From an uncultured Veillonella sp. (GTDB lineage Bacteria > Bacillota > Negativicutes > Veillonellales > Veillonellaceae): a stretch of DNA of 25,299 bases. Under the pieces are notes generated by a model that had not been told where the DNA came from, did no database searches, and was given only the letters and a program-made list of their open reading frames with translations. This document shows positions 9,428 through 17,811 of this stretch, piece after piece. Position 1 is the stretch's first letter. Every line of letters begins with the position of its first letter. The stretch is from assembly GCA_934202215.1 (NCBI GenBank), contig CAKPXR010000020.1:1-25299 (forward strand), read 5' to 3'. Both the position numbers and the translations under genes were made by a program.

Positions 9428-10438
9428 TTATAAGCCTTTGCTTGCTACGAATGCTGCCATATCGATAAGACGTTCGGAGTAACCCCATTCGTTATCATAC
9501 CAAGAAACAACTTTTACCATGTTACCATCCATAACCATAGTTAAATCAGCATCAACAATAGAGCTACGTGGGTCAGAGCTGAAATCGCAAGATACTAATG
9601 GTACATCAGATACACCTAAGATACCTTTTAATTCGCCAGCTGCAGCTTTACGGAATGCTTCGTTGATTTCTTCTTTAGTAGCCGGTTTTTCAAGTTCGCA
9701 AACAAGATCTGTAGCAGATACATCTGGAGTAGGAACGCGCAATGCGAAACCGTCTAATTTACCTTTTAATTGAGGCAATACTTTTGCAACCGCTTTTGCT
9801 GCACCAGTTGTTGTAGGAATGATAGACATTGCTGCTGCACGAGCACGACGAGGGTCTTTATGACGTGCATCAAGAATTTTTTGGTCATTTGTATAGGAAT
9901 GAATTGTAGTCATCATACCGCGTTTGATACCGAATTCATCGCATAAAACTTTAGCAAATGGAGCCAAGCAGTTTGTTGTACAAGATGCATTAGAGATAAT
10001 GTGATGTTTTGCAGAATCATACATATCTTGGTTAACACCCATAACCATAGTTAAGTCTTCGTTTTTACCAGGTGCAGAAATCAATACTTTTTTTACAGTA
10101 GGTTGATTCAAATGAACTTTTGCTTCCTCTGCGTCACGGTATTTACCAGTACATTCCATAACGATTTCAACGCCTTCTTCAGACCAAGGCAATTTAGAAG
10201 CATCGCGGTCATGGAATACGCGAATTTTTTTACCATCAACGTAGATATTTTCTTCATCAAATGTTACTTCGTTAGGAATTGTGCCATGAACAGAGTCATA
10301 TTTTAACAATAATGCAGTACCTTCATTATCGCCAGTAGCATTGATTGCTACAACTTCTACGTCAGGATTATTAATCGCTGCACGTACTACACATTTACCA
10401 ATACGACCAAAACCGTTAATACCAACTTTTACTGCCAT
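9428..10438 (-). CDS. gap: Glyceraldehyde-3-phosphate dehydrogenase, phosphorylating; NADP-type cofactor residues
   Basis: This enzyme converts glyceraldehyde 3-phosphate, phosphate and NAD(P)+ to 1,3-bisphosphoglycerate and back. The 336-residue protein has the Rossmann motif INGFGRIGK, catalytic Cys153 in SNASCTTNC and His180. Start: strong AGGAGG before the ATG. The residue after AIN, which is the Asp (D32 in Bacillus/Geobacillus numbering) that excludes NADP in glycolytic enzymes, is Ala34. The Leu-Pro pair (187/188) of NAD-specific enzymes is Ala191-Arg192. The same region of Bacillus GapB (NADP, gluconeogenic) also lacks the Asp. I therefore infer NADP or dual specificity; the basic family call is secure. 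It is first after the regulator cggR. Confidence 0.97.
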   Translation of the reverse strand: MAVKVGINGFGRIGKCVVRAAINNPDVEVVAINATGDNEGTALLLKYDSVHGTIPNEVTFDEENIYVDGKKIRVFHDRDASKLPWSEEGVEIVMECTGKYRDAEEAKVHLNQPTVKKVLISAPGKNEDLTMVMGVNQDMYDSAKHHIISNASCTTNCLAPFAKVLCDEFGIKRGMMTTIHSYTNDQKILDARHKDPRRARAAAMSIIPTTTGAAKAVAKVLPQLKGKLDGFALRVPTPDVSATDLVCELEKPATKEEINEAFRKAAAGELKGILGVSDVPLVSCDFSSDPRSSIVDADLTMVMDGNMVKVVSWYDNEWGYSERLIDMAAFVASKGL

Positions 10439-10455
10439 TGTTAGATCCTCCTAAT

Positions 10456-10494
10456 AACAAAAATATTCTAACAAAATATTCTAACAAAATATTT
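10456..10494. repeat. Three tandem ~13-bp AT-rich repeats between cggR and gap
   Basis: The unit AACAAAATATTCT occurs at 10470-10482, again with one changed base and shortened at 10483-10494, and with one extra A at about 10456-10469. The array fills most of the 71-base cggR-gap gap, just upstream of the gap RBS (AGGAGG). On the coding strand it is a U/A-rich stretch that could be an RNA processing site or could set the relative expression of gap and cggR. The repeat is directly visible; function is unknown. Confidence 0.8.
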
Positions 10495-10509
10495 AACTAC
10501 CAACTTCAT

Positions 10510-11535
10510 TTATAATGCTGAAATTTGTAACAATTGACGCATACCTTCTGCAGCTTGCTCATCGATGATGAGTATGCCTTTTTGACAAGCTCTCATAACA
10601 CCAATAATGGCACTCGATTTATCTTGTCCACCAGCCACAGCAATCACATTTGGAATGTTTGCAACATCAGGAAGTGATAAACCAATATTATTAGTGGAAT
10701 AAATCAACTTACCGTCTATATCGCAATATTGACCAAGAGCTTCTCCAACAGCATGATTATCTACTAACTGCCGACGCACATCATCAGCTATATGACGCTG
10801 ATCCGCCATTCTCATAGCTGTACCTATACCAAACAAGAGTACGTCAGTCCTACTAATAAGATCACCAATTTCCTTAATTTGAGGTTCACAAGTCATGAGC
10901 ATATGCAATGAGTCTTGTGAAAGTCCATCAGGCAAGTGGAGCATTTTATAGGTACCGCGAAGCCTTTCTGCAAGCACCGAAGCAATTACGTTAGCTTGAT
11001 ATTCAACTACCTCACCAACGCCACCACGGGCAGGTACAACAATAGGATTAAATGGTAATACGGGCATTTCCTCAGCTACTGCAGCCATTGTACTGCCACC
11101 ACTAATGGCAACTACAGAATCAGGCTCTAATAACTCCTGTAATAACTTTGCTGCTGCAAAGCCAAGTTTTTTCACCATCAACGTCCCTTCTGTAGGCGTG
11201 ATGATAACCCTATCGATACGAAGCGCTTCAGTCAATCGATGTTCTAGCTCGTTAATACGATCTAATTCATTTAAAAAATTCCGTAACTTTGGAACAATTG
11301 CATGTCCCTCGTCAGTGAGAAAAATCCCTGGTTTATAAATATCTACAAGACCATTAGCACGCATTAACTCAATATGACTTCGTACGGTTCGCTCTGGAAG
11401 GTCCGTCACTGTAGCTAAGGTTCTACGTCCTATAGGCTCTTCATAAACTAGGTGGTTTAGTATTTTATATCGCTCCTTTAATACACTCACAATTTCAGGA
11501 ACAATACGTTCACATATCATTAGAAACTCATTCAT
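10510..11535 (-). CDS. cggR: Central glycolytic genes regulator (SorC-family repressor CggR)
   Basis: In Bacillus this DNA-binding repressor is relieved by fructose 1,6-bisphosphate. The 341-residue protein has an N-terminal winged-helix domain (about 1-90; GRRTLATVTDLPERTVRSH is the recognition helix region) and a C-terminal SorC sugar-phosphate effector domain (about 95-341; AISGGSTMAAVAEE, PARGGVGE, GIGTAMRMAD, IAVAGGQDKSSAI). The ATG follows AAGGAGGG. It is the first gene of the operon, with gap next, exactly as in Bacillus cggR-gapA. A good two-repeat CggR operator precedes it, so autoregulation is expected. The effector identity is known from the family, not shown here. Confidence 0.93.
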   Translation of the reverse strand: MNEFLMICERIVPEIVSVLKERYKILNHLVYEEPIGRRTLATVTDLPERTVRSHIELMRANGLVDIYKPGIFLTDEGHAIVPKLRNFLNELDRINELEHRLTEALRIDRVIITPTEGTLMVKKLGFAAAKLLQELLEPDSVVAISGGSTMAAVAEEMPVLPFNPIVVPARGGVGEVVEYQANVIASVLAERLRGTYKMLHLPDGLSQDSLHMLMTCEPQIKEIGDLISRTDVLLFGIGTAMRMADQRHIADDVRRQLVDNHAVGEALGQYCDIDGKLIYSTNNIGLSLPDVANIPNVIAVAGGQDKSSAIIGVMRACQKGILIIDEQAAEGMRQLLQISAL

Positions 11536-11568
11536 TGGCTCCCTCCTTTGCCCGTTGGGATTCTATGA

Positions 11569-11604
11569 ATCGTTTTTCGTCCCATGTGAACAAAATCTGT
11601 CCCA
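11569..11604 (-). promoter_or_regulatory. CggR operator (two direct repeats)
   Basis: Reading the minus strand: TGGGAC-N6-TGTT-N4-TGGGAC-N6-CGAT. The two TGGGAC cores (11604-11599 and 11584-11579) are 20 bases apart, i.e. in phase. The arrangement matches the Bacillus operator CGGGAC-N6-TGTC-N4-CGGGAC-N6-TGTC almost letter for letter in spacing. It lies about 23-58 bases downstream of the predicted start of transcription and upstream of cggR, the position used in Bacillus. Confidence 0.85.
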
Positions 11605-11633
11605 CCAAAATAAAAAAATACTTTTACATTTGT

Positions 11634-11662
11634 ATTGTATACCCTATGTAAATTTTATTCAA
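11634..11662 (-). promoter_or_regulatory. SigA-type promoter of the cggR-gap-pgk-tpiA-gpmI-eno operon
   Basis: A minus-strand -35 TTGAAT (11662-11657) is followed by a 17-base spacer and a -10 TACAAT (11639-11634). Predicted start of transcription is near 11627, giving a leader of about 90 bases that contains the CggR operator. Each hexamer differs from consensus by one or two bases. Confidence 0.8.
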
Positions 11663-11677
11663 GACTTTATACGTAGA

Positions 11678-11730
11678 AAACGACATAATTTAGGGATTTT
11701 ATACAGCTTTGTACCTAAATTATGTCGTTT
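11678..11730. terminator. Perfect 17-bp inverted repeat downstream of upp, likely terminator
   Basis: Arms at 11678-11694 and 11714-11730 are exact reverse complements (core CGACATAATTTAGG) with a 19-base loop. It starts 14 bases after the upp stop and ends 16 bases before the -35 of the cggR promoter. The stem is AT-rich and the following U tract on the minus strand is short (UUU plus one), so it is an atypical terminator; an operator or mRNA 3' stabiliser is also possible. Confidence 0.55.
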
Positions 11731-11743
11731 ATATATGTTTATT

Positions 11744-12433
<690 letters not shown>

Positions 12434-12470
12434 CTAACACAGATTCATAAATCATGCCATAAAAATATTA

Positions 12471-12498
12471 AAAGGGATGTGCCAAAACACATCCCTTT
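12471..12498. terminator. Bidirectional-looking terminator after glyA
   Basis: An 11-bp perfect stem (AAAGGGATGTG/CACATCCCTTT) has a 6-base loop at 12482-12487. On the minus strand the stem ends in UUU followed by a U-rich stretch, so it would end the ywlE-rpiB-glyA transcript 46 bases after the glyA stop. The A/T flanks would allow function on either strand. Confidence 0.88.
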
Positions 12499-12544
12499 AA
12501 TTGTATTTAAGTCTTATGTAATTTTAATAAGCTTAATCCAATGA

Positions 12545-13777
12545 TTAGTACAATGGGTACGCTTCGCAAAGTGCTGCTACACGTTTGCTTGCTTCTTCAT
12601 GAACTGCTTTATCTTCAGGATTTTTAAGTACAGTTGCAATGATATCTGCAATTTCTTCCATGTCTTTTACTTGTAAGCCACGAGTTGTAAGAGCTGGTGT
12701 ACCAAGACGGATACCGCTTGTTACAAATGGGCTAGCAGGATCGAATGGAATGGTATTTTTATTACATGTAATACCAACTTCATCAAGTAAATGTTCAGCT
12801 TCTTTACCTGTTAAACCAGTATTGCGAACATCTACCAACATAACGTGAGTATCTGTACCACCAGAAACGATTGTTAAGCCTTTTTCTTGCAATGCAGCAG
12901 CCAATGCTTTTGCATTATCGATAACTTGTTGTGCATATACTTTGAACTCTGGTTGCAATGCTTCACCAAATGCAACCGCTTTAGCAGCGATAACATGCAT
13001 CAATGGGCCACCTTGAATACCAGGGAAGATTGCTTTATCGATTGCTTTAGCATATTTTTCTTTGCAAAGAATCATGCCGCCACGAGGACCACGCAATGTT
13101 TTATGAGTTGTTGTAGTAACGATATCAGCATATTCTACTGGATTTGGATGTAAACCTGCTGCTACAAGACCAGCAAAGTGAGCCATATCTACCATAAAGA
13201 TAGCATCAACTTCATGAGCTACATCAGCCATTTTTTTGAAGTCTATTTGACGACTGTAAGCACTACCACCAGCGATAATCAATTTAGGTTTTGCTTCTAA
13301 TACGATTTTACGGAACTCATCATAATCGATTTGTTGAGTTTCTGCATCTACACCGTAAGGTACTACGTTGAAATATGTGCCAGATACGTTAACTGGAGAA
13401 CCATGAGTTAAGTGACCACCATGGGACAAGTTCATACCCACAATAGTATCACCTGGTTGTAGTAATGCGAAATACACACCAAAGTTTGCTTGAGAACCAG
13501 AATGAGGTTGCACGTTAGCATGTTCTGCACCGAATAAGCGTTTTGCACGTTCAATAGCTAATGTTTCGATGACATCAACATTTTCACAACCGCCATAATA
13601 ACGTTTACCAGGATACCCTTCTGCATATTTGTTAGTTAATACGCTACCTTGAGCTTCCATTACTGCTTGAGAAACAAAGTTTTCAGAAGCAATCATTTCT
13701 AATTTATCGCGTTGGCGTGCTAATTCTTGATTGATAACAGCTTGAATATTAGGGTCTTGTTTTTCTAAGAAACTCAT
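12545..13777 (-). CDS. glyA: Serine hydroxymethyltransferase
   Basis: This PLP enzyme interconverts serine plus tetrahydrofolate and glycine plus 5,10-methylene-THF, the main source of one-carbon units. The 410-residue protein has normal length. Motifs: [36 protein letters not shown], and the PLP-lysine motif [14 protein letters not shown], with a C-terminal [13 protein letters not shown]. The ATG has GAGGA upstream. It lies 46 bases after rpiB and ahead of a terminator; the rpiB-glyA-upp neighbourhood is the same as in Bacillus. No glycine riboswitch or other leader structure is visible. Confidence 0.98.
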   Translation of the reverse strand: MSFLEKQDPNIQAVINQELARQRDKLEMIASENFVSQAVMEAQGSVLTNKYAEGYPGKRYYGGCENVDVIETLAIERAKRLFGAEHANVQPHSGSQANFGVYFALLQPGDTIVGMNLSHGGHLTHGSPVNVSGTYFNVVPYGVDAETQQIDYDEFRKIVLEAKPKLIIAGGSAYSRQIDFKKMADVAHEVDAIFMVDMAHFAGLVAAGLHPNPVEYADIVTTTTHKTLRGPRGGMILCKEKYAKAIDKAIFPGIQGGPLMHVIAAKAVAFGEALQPEFKVYAQQVIDNAKALAAALQEKGLTIVSGGTDTHVMLVDVRNTGLTGKEAEHLLDEVGITCNKNTIPFDPASPFVTSGIRLGTPALTTRGLQVKDMEEIADIIATVLKNPEDKAVHEEASKRVAALCEAYPLY

Positions 13778-13823
13778 GAGTATCCTCCTCGTGCAAAACG
13801 AATATATAAAAGGTAATGATGTA

Positions 13824-14261
13824 TTATTGCTCTAATGCTTTAATTTTCTCTACACGGCGTGCATGACGACCACCTTCGAACTCTGTTTCCATAAAGATGG
13901 CTACAATATCGTTAGCTAGGCCAGGACCAATAACGCGTTCGCCCATTGTGAGAATATTGGCATCATTATGAAGTCTGCTATACTTAGCAGAAAAGGAATC
14001 ATGGCAAAGTGCAGCTCGAATACCTTTAATCTTATTAGCGCTAATCCCGATACCAATACCAGTACCACAAATCAAAATACCTCTATCTGCTTGACCAGAC
14101 ACAACTGCATTTGCTACAGGTACAGCAATATCAGGATAGTCACAAGATTCAACTGTATAACAACCAAAATCCTCTACTTCATGTCCCAATGCATTTAATA
14201 ATTCCTTAACGGATGCTTTTAAATGTAATCCGCCATGATCACAACCGATTGCAACTTTCAT
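13824..14261 (-). CDS. rpiB: Ribose-5-phosphate isomerase B
   Basis: This enzyme interconverts ribose 5-phosphate and ribulose 5-phosphate in the non-oxidative pentose phosphate pathway. The 145-residue RpiB/LacAB-fold protein has the substrate-binding GCDHGG near the N-terminus, the catalytic Cys65 in ICGTGIGI and the [11 protein letters not shown] motif. The open frame runs upstream to 14336 inside ywlE. The ATG at 14261 has AGGAG about 8 bases upstream and gives the exact family N-terminus. It starts 11 bases after the ywlE stop and precedes glyA, matching the Bacillus ywlE-ywlF cluster. An allose-6-phosphate side activity is possible in this family. Confidence 0.95.
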   Translation of the reverse strand: MKVAIGCDHGGLHLKASVKELLNALGHEVEDFGCYTVESCDYPDIAVPVANAVVSGQADRGILICGTGIGIGISANKIKGIRAALCHDSFSAKYSRLHNDANILTMGERVIGPGLANDIVAIFMETEFEGGRHARRVEKIKALEQ

Positions 14262-14272
14262 AATTTCATCTC

Positions 14273-14719
14273 CTACGCCTTCTGAGGCACTGATATAAGA
14301 CCGGCCTCTACTAAGTGATAAATTTGTTCCGCACATTGATTATATACGGTTTGATCAGATCCATATGGGTCAGTAACATCACCATCTTGACCACCCCACT
14401 CGGAAATCGTTTTGATTTTACCTTCCTCAAATGGGAATTGACGAAGTAGTACAGATTTGTGATCCTTCGTCATACCAATGATAAGATCTGCTGCATTCAC
14501 GAGTTCCATCGTCAATGGCCTCGATTCATGATTAGAAATATCTGCAATGGAACGGATAGCTTCAACGGCTTGTTCAGTTGGCTTTGCTCCATAAGCGGCA
14601 AATAGACCAGCTGATACAGTCGTCACATCCTTATGTTGCTCCGCTGCAAGGGCCCGTGTAATACCTTCAGCCATAGGGCTACGGCAAGTATTACCGGTAC
14701 ACACAAATAAAATATTCAT
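14273..14719 (-). CDS. ywlE: Low-molecular-weight phosphatase, probable protein-arginine phosphatase (YwlE type)
   Basis: This is a cytoplasmic LMW-PTP-fold enzyme. In the 148-residue protein the P-loop is C7-TGNTC-R13-S, and the general acid lies in TDPYGS. Residue 11 of the P-loop is Thr, the position known in Bacillus YwlE to select phospho-arginine; tyrosine phosphatases usually have Ile there. The context ywlC(sua5)-ywlE-rpiB also matches Bacillus. A TTG start at 14737 is possible, but AAGGA before the ATG at 14719 and the family N-terminus (MNILFVCTGN) decide for the shorter form. First gene of its operon, behind a good promoter. Arginine specificity is inferred; no arginine kinase (mcsB) is in the window. 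Confidence 0.88.
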   Translation of the reverse strand: MNILFVCTGNTCRSPMAEGITRALAAEQHKDVTTVSAGLFAAYGAKPTEQAVEAIRSIADISNHESRPLTMELVNAADLIIGMTKDHKSVLLRQFPFEEGKIKTISEWGGQDGDVTDPYGSDQTVYNQCAEQIYHLVEAGLISVPQKA

Positions 14720-14735
14720 AATAACATCCTTACTC

Positions 14736-14752
14736 AATCACATCTTGTGATT
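14736..14752. promoter_or_regulatory. 7-3-7 inverted repeat at the 5' end of the ywlE transcript
   Basis: The sequence AATCACA-TCT-TGTGATT is a perfect inverted repeat that begins 9 bases downstream of the -10 box, so it covers about +3 to +19 of the predicted transcript. It could be an operator, or a stem protecting the mRNA 5' end. Confidence 0.5.
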
Positions 14753-14761
14753 ACTTTATAC

Positions 14762-14789
14762 ATTATAGCAAATTCATCCAATATGTAAA
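14762..14789 (-). promoter_or_regulatory. Promoter of the ywlE-rpiB-glyA operon
   Basis: Minus strand: -35 TTTACA (14789-14784), 16-base spacer, -10 TATAAT (14767-14762) with an extended TGC immediately before it. It lies in the 112-base gap between sua5 and ywlE, with predicted start of transcription near 14755. No terminator for the upstream sua5 operon is visible in the same gap, so read-through may add to expression. Confidence 0.78.
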
Positions 14790-14831
14790 GACATATTTCT
14801 ATTATCAGTGGACATTTATAGCTCACAAAAT

Positions 14832-15863
14832 TTACTTATAAATGATATGATGGCTCGATGCCTTCTCCATACGATTCATAATAGCAACACCAAAACCATC
14901 ATCATCAACACCTTCTGCTAAGATTAAGGTAACATGATTTTCGTTAAAATGTAATAGGCTTTTGTAAAAGTCGTGGCCTAAAGATAAGGCATCACCATGG
15001 TGGCCAAAACAATGGCATATAAAACGTGTGTCCCCTTTAATCAGGTTGTACGTTTCATGACTTACTAGACAACCTATAGGACCTTCTATACCTTCTGAAA
15101 GCTCTTTAAAAGTACATGCTATCCCCTCTGGACTGCCTACAACAACTGTCATAGGTGCATCAGGCGCATAGTGCGTATACTTCATACCAGGAGCCTTTGG
15201 CTTAGTGATAGCATTAACTAGAGCAGTATCATATTCAACCGTAGACACAACTGTTTCAAGTTGTGCTTTTGTAATTCCGCCTGGTCTCAATATAATGACC
15301 TTATTATCATGAACTTCCACCACAGTAGATTCTACACCAATCGTACATGGACCAGCATCTAAAATATAGGAAATACGGCCATTCATATCATGGTAAACAT
15401 CTTTTGCCGTTGTAGGACTTGGACGACCAGATATATTGGCACTAGGAGCCGCTACAGGTACACCAGCACGTTCTAATAATGCTCGGCATACCTTATGATC
15501 AGGGCACCGCAATGCCACGCGAGGTAATCCTCCAGTAGCACGATCTGGCACTAAATCAGATTTAGGCAATGTAATCGTCAAAGGTCCTGGCCAAAATGTA
15601 TCCATTAATAGTTGAGTCGTCTTTGAAACCTCTGTTACCAAAGGTTTTATACTTTCACTATTAGGAACATGTAAAATCAATGGGTTATCTGAAGGGCGAC
15701 CTTTAGCAGCATAAATTTTGTCCATCGCTTCCGGATCAAGTCCATTTGCACCTAATCCATATACAGTTTCTGTAGGAATAGACACCAATTCACCATTACG
15801 TAAAGCGCGAGCGAGCATATCTAGTTCTTGATCTGATGGATTTGTAATTATTTGAGTATCCAT
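14832..15863 (-). CDS. sua5: L-threonylcarbamoyladenylate synthase (Sua5/YwlC)
   Basis: This enzyme makes threonylcarbamoyl-AMP from threonine, bicarbonate and ATP for the t6A37 modification of ANN-decoding tRNAs. In the 343-residue protein the YrdC domain (about 10-195) has SIPTETVYGLGANG, KGRPSDNPLILH, PSANISGRPSPT and the STVVE strand. The linker KYTHYAPDAPM and the Sua5 C-terminal domain (about 215-343) show it is the long Sua5 form rather than TsaC. The frame opens at 15875 inside prmC; GAGGG 5 bases before the ATG at 15863 decides the start. It is one base after the prmC stop, so coupled. The partner TsaBDE proteins are not in this window. Confidence 0.95.
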   Translation of the reverse strand: MDTQIITNPSDQELDMLARALRNGELVSIPTETVYGLGANGLDPEAMDKIYAAKGRPSDNPLILHVPNSESIKPLVTEVSKTTQLLMDTFWPGPLTITLPKSDLVPDRATGGLPRVALRCPDHKVCRALLERAGVPVAAPSANISGRPSPTTAKDVYHDMNGRISYILDAGPCTIGVESTVVEVHDNKVIILRPGGITKAQLETVVSTVEYDTALVNAITKPKAPGMKYTHYAPDAPMTVVVGSPEGIACTFKELSEGIEGPIGCLVSHETYNLIKGDTRFICHCFGHHGDALSLGHDFYKSLLHFNENHVTLILAEGVDDDGFGVAIMNRMEKASSHHIIYK

Positions 15864-15864
15864 A

Positions 15865-16734
15865 TTATCCCTCATACACAGCGATTATAACACGATCGTT
15901 TCCACCAAGGTCAGTAATACATTGAATATTAGAATACTGCCCTGACTCTTCCAATAAAGCTTTGACGGCCTCGGCTTGATCAAAACCTATTTCAAAGGCT
16001 ATACGGCCTTGTGGTTTTAAATATGTGCCGCACTCTTTAGCCAAAATACGATAAAATTCTAACCCATCTTCACCACCAAACAAAGCAATGTGAGGCTCAT
16101 TTAACACGTCCTGAGATAATAATTTAGCATCACTCGTACGAATATATGGTGGATTCGATACGATGAGGTCAAACCTTTCAGCATTACCAGCCAAGGCAGA
16201 AAACATATCGGACTCTAACAATTGAACACGATTATTTAAGTTGAATCTTTCACCATTCTCCTCTGCCACTGACAAAGCATCAGCAGATATTTCAAGACCT
16301 ACACCGCACGCATTAGGCAAATAGTGAAGTAGACTTAACAATATCGTACCAGGGCCAGTACATACATCAAGAATACGCACATCGCAATCTTTTGGATACG
16401 TGCTTAGTACATGCTCAATCAAGGTTTCTGTATCAGGTCGCGGAATCAATACTTTATCATTAACCTTAAAGGTCAATCCCATAAAGTCCTTTTCCCCAAT
16501 TATGGCCGCTACACAATGCCCCTTAGCTCGTTCTTGAACGAGAGGTCTAAAGGCATCGAGTTCCTCTTGAATAAGCGGTTGATCATAATGAGTATATAGA
16601 TAGATACGATCCTTGCCTAAAACGTGAGAAAGCAGTACTTCCCCATCAAGTCGAGGTGTATCCATCTCCTTGTTTTGAAAGTACTGCTCTGTCCACTGGA
16701 GAATACGACCGATTGTCCAAATCTCCTTATGCAT
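15865..16734 (-). CDS. prmC: Release factor glutamine N5-methyltransferase
   Basis: This SAM-dependent enzyme methylates the Gln of the GGQ motif of release factors; its substrate RF1 is encoded directly upstream. The 289-residue protein has an N-terminal helical domain (about 1-90, with [15 protein letters not shown]) and a class I methyltransferase domain. Motif I is [11 protein letters not shown] (more often D-G-T-G-S-G-A), and the catalytic motif is [17 protein letters not shown] is also diagnostic. The open frame runs to 16776 within prfA. AGGAGG 9 bases before the ATG at 16734 and the family N-terminus decide the start, leaving an 8-base overlap with the end of prfA. Confidence 0.95.
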   Translation of the reverse strand: MHKEIWTIGRILQWTEQYFQNKEMDTPRLDGEVLLSHVLGKDRIYLYTHYDQPLIQEELDAFRPLVQERAKGHCVAAIIGEKDFMGLTFKVNDKVLIPRPDTETLIEHVLSTYPKDCDVRILDVCTGPGTILLSLLHYLPNACGVGLEISADALSVAEENGERFNLNNRVQLLESDMFSALAGNAERFDLIVSNPPYIRTSDAKLLSQDVLNEPHIALFGGEDGLEFYRILAKECGTYLKPQGRIAFEIGFDQAEAVKALLEESGQYSNIQCITDLGGNDRVIIAVYEG

Positions 16735-17809
16735 TTGTATTAGCCTCCTGCATTTTTGCCGCTTGGTCAGCAGCATTTAAGGCTTGAATAATTTCATCTA
16801 GATCGCCATTTAAAATAGCATCTAATTTATACAATGTTAAGTTAATACGATGATCTGTTACGCGACCTTGTGGATAGTTATAGGTACGAATACGTTCACT
16901 ACGGTCACCTGTACCAACTTGGCTCTTACGGTCTGCTGCCATGCTAGAAATAGCCTCTTGTTCAGCTTGGTCTTGCAATTTAGCACGCAATACACGCATA
17001 GCTTTTTCACGGTTTTGTAATTGAGAACGTTGGTCTTGGCATGCGACAACAATACCAGAAGGTAAGTGTGTAATACGAACAGCAGACTCCGTTTTATTGA
17101 TGTGCTGACCGCCCGCACCACTGGCACGATATGTGTCGATTTTTAAGTCTTTTTCATTAACTTCAATATCAACATCTTCCATCTCTGGTAATACGGCTAC
17201 TGTAACGGTAGATGTATGCACACGGCCCTGTGTTTCTGTAGCAGGTACACGTTGTACGCGATGTACACCAGATTCAAATTTCATCTTAGAATATACATTT
17301 TCACCATCTACAGAGAAAATAACCTCTTTAAAGCCACCAAGTTCAGGTTCATTAGCATCGATAATCTCACAACGCCAGCCTTGGCTTTCCGCATATTTTG
17401 TGTACATGCGGAACAAGTCACCTGCGAACAATGCCGCTTCATCACCGCCAGCACCACCGCGAATTTCGATGATGATGTTTTTATCATCATTAGGGTCCTT
17501 AGGCAATAAAAGAATTTGTAGTTTTTCTTCTAATTCCTCTTTTTGAGGTTTTAGCTCTTTCAATTCCTCTTGTGCCATTTCGCGGAATTCTTCATCCATG
17601 GATTTATCTTCAATAACTTCCATAGCTTCATCAATACCAGCTAATACTTTTTTATAAGTACGGAATGTTTCAACTGTTTCAGATAATTGAGCATGTTGAC
17701 GTGTTAATTTACGCCATTCATCTTGGCGCGCAATCACTTCAGGGTCACTGATGCGCTGTTCCAGGTCCATAAATTTATCTTCAATAACTTGTAATTTATC
17801 TACTAGCAT
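16727..17809 (-). CDS. prfA: Peptide chain release factor 1
   Basis: This factor recognises UAA/UAG in the ribosomal A site and triggers peptide release. The 360-residue protein has the usual RF1 length. The codon-recognition PxT motif is present as PAT in [11 protein letters not shown], which separates it from RF2 (SPF). The catalytic GGQ is in [14 protein letters not shown]. The ATG follows GAGGA, and the yqhQ stop overlaps this RBS region (2-base gap), so it is in one operon with yqhQ upstream and prmC downstream. Confidence 0.98.
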   Translation of the reverse strand: MLVDKLQVIEDKFMDLEQRISDPEVIARQDEWRKLTRQHAQLSETVETFRTYKKVLAGIDEAMEVIEDKSMDEEFREMAQEELKELKPQKEELEEKLQILLLPKDPNDDKNIIIEIRGGAGGDEAALFAGDLFRMYTKYAESQGWRCEIIDANEPELGGFKEVIFSVDGENVYSKMKFESGVHRVQRVPATETQGRVHTSTVTVAVLPEMEDVDIEVNEKDLKIDTYRASGAGGQHINKTESAVRITHLPSGIVVACQDQRSQLQNREKAMRVLRAKLQDQAEQEAISSMAADRKSQVGTGDRSERIRTYNYPQGRVTDHRINLTLYKLDAILNGDLDEIIQALNAADQAAKMQEANTNA

Positions 17810-17811
17810 AT

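Noticed and set aside
13778..13823. Possible glycine or other riboswitch between rpiB and glyA
   Set aside because: The gap is only 46 bases and holds only the glyA RBS.
17133..17546. A 137-codon open frame on the plus strand within prfA
   Set aside because: It is antisense to the GGQ/PxT region of release factor 1 and arises from its codon use.
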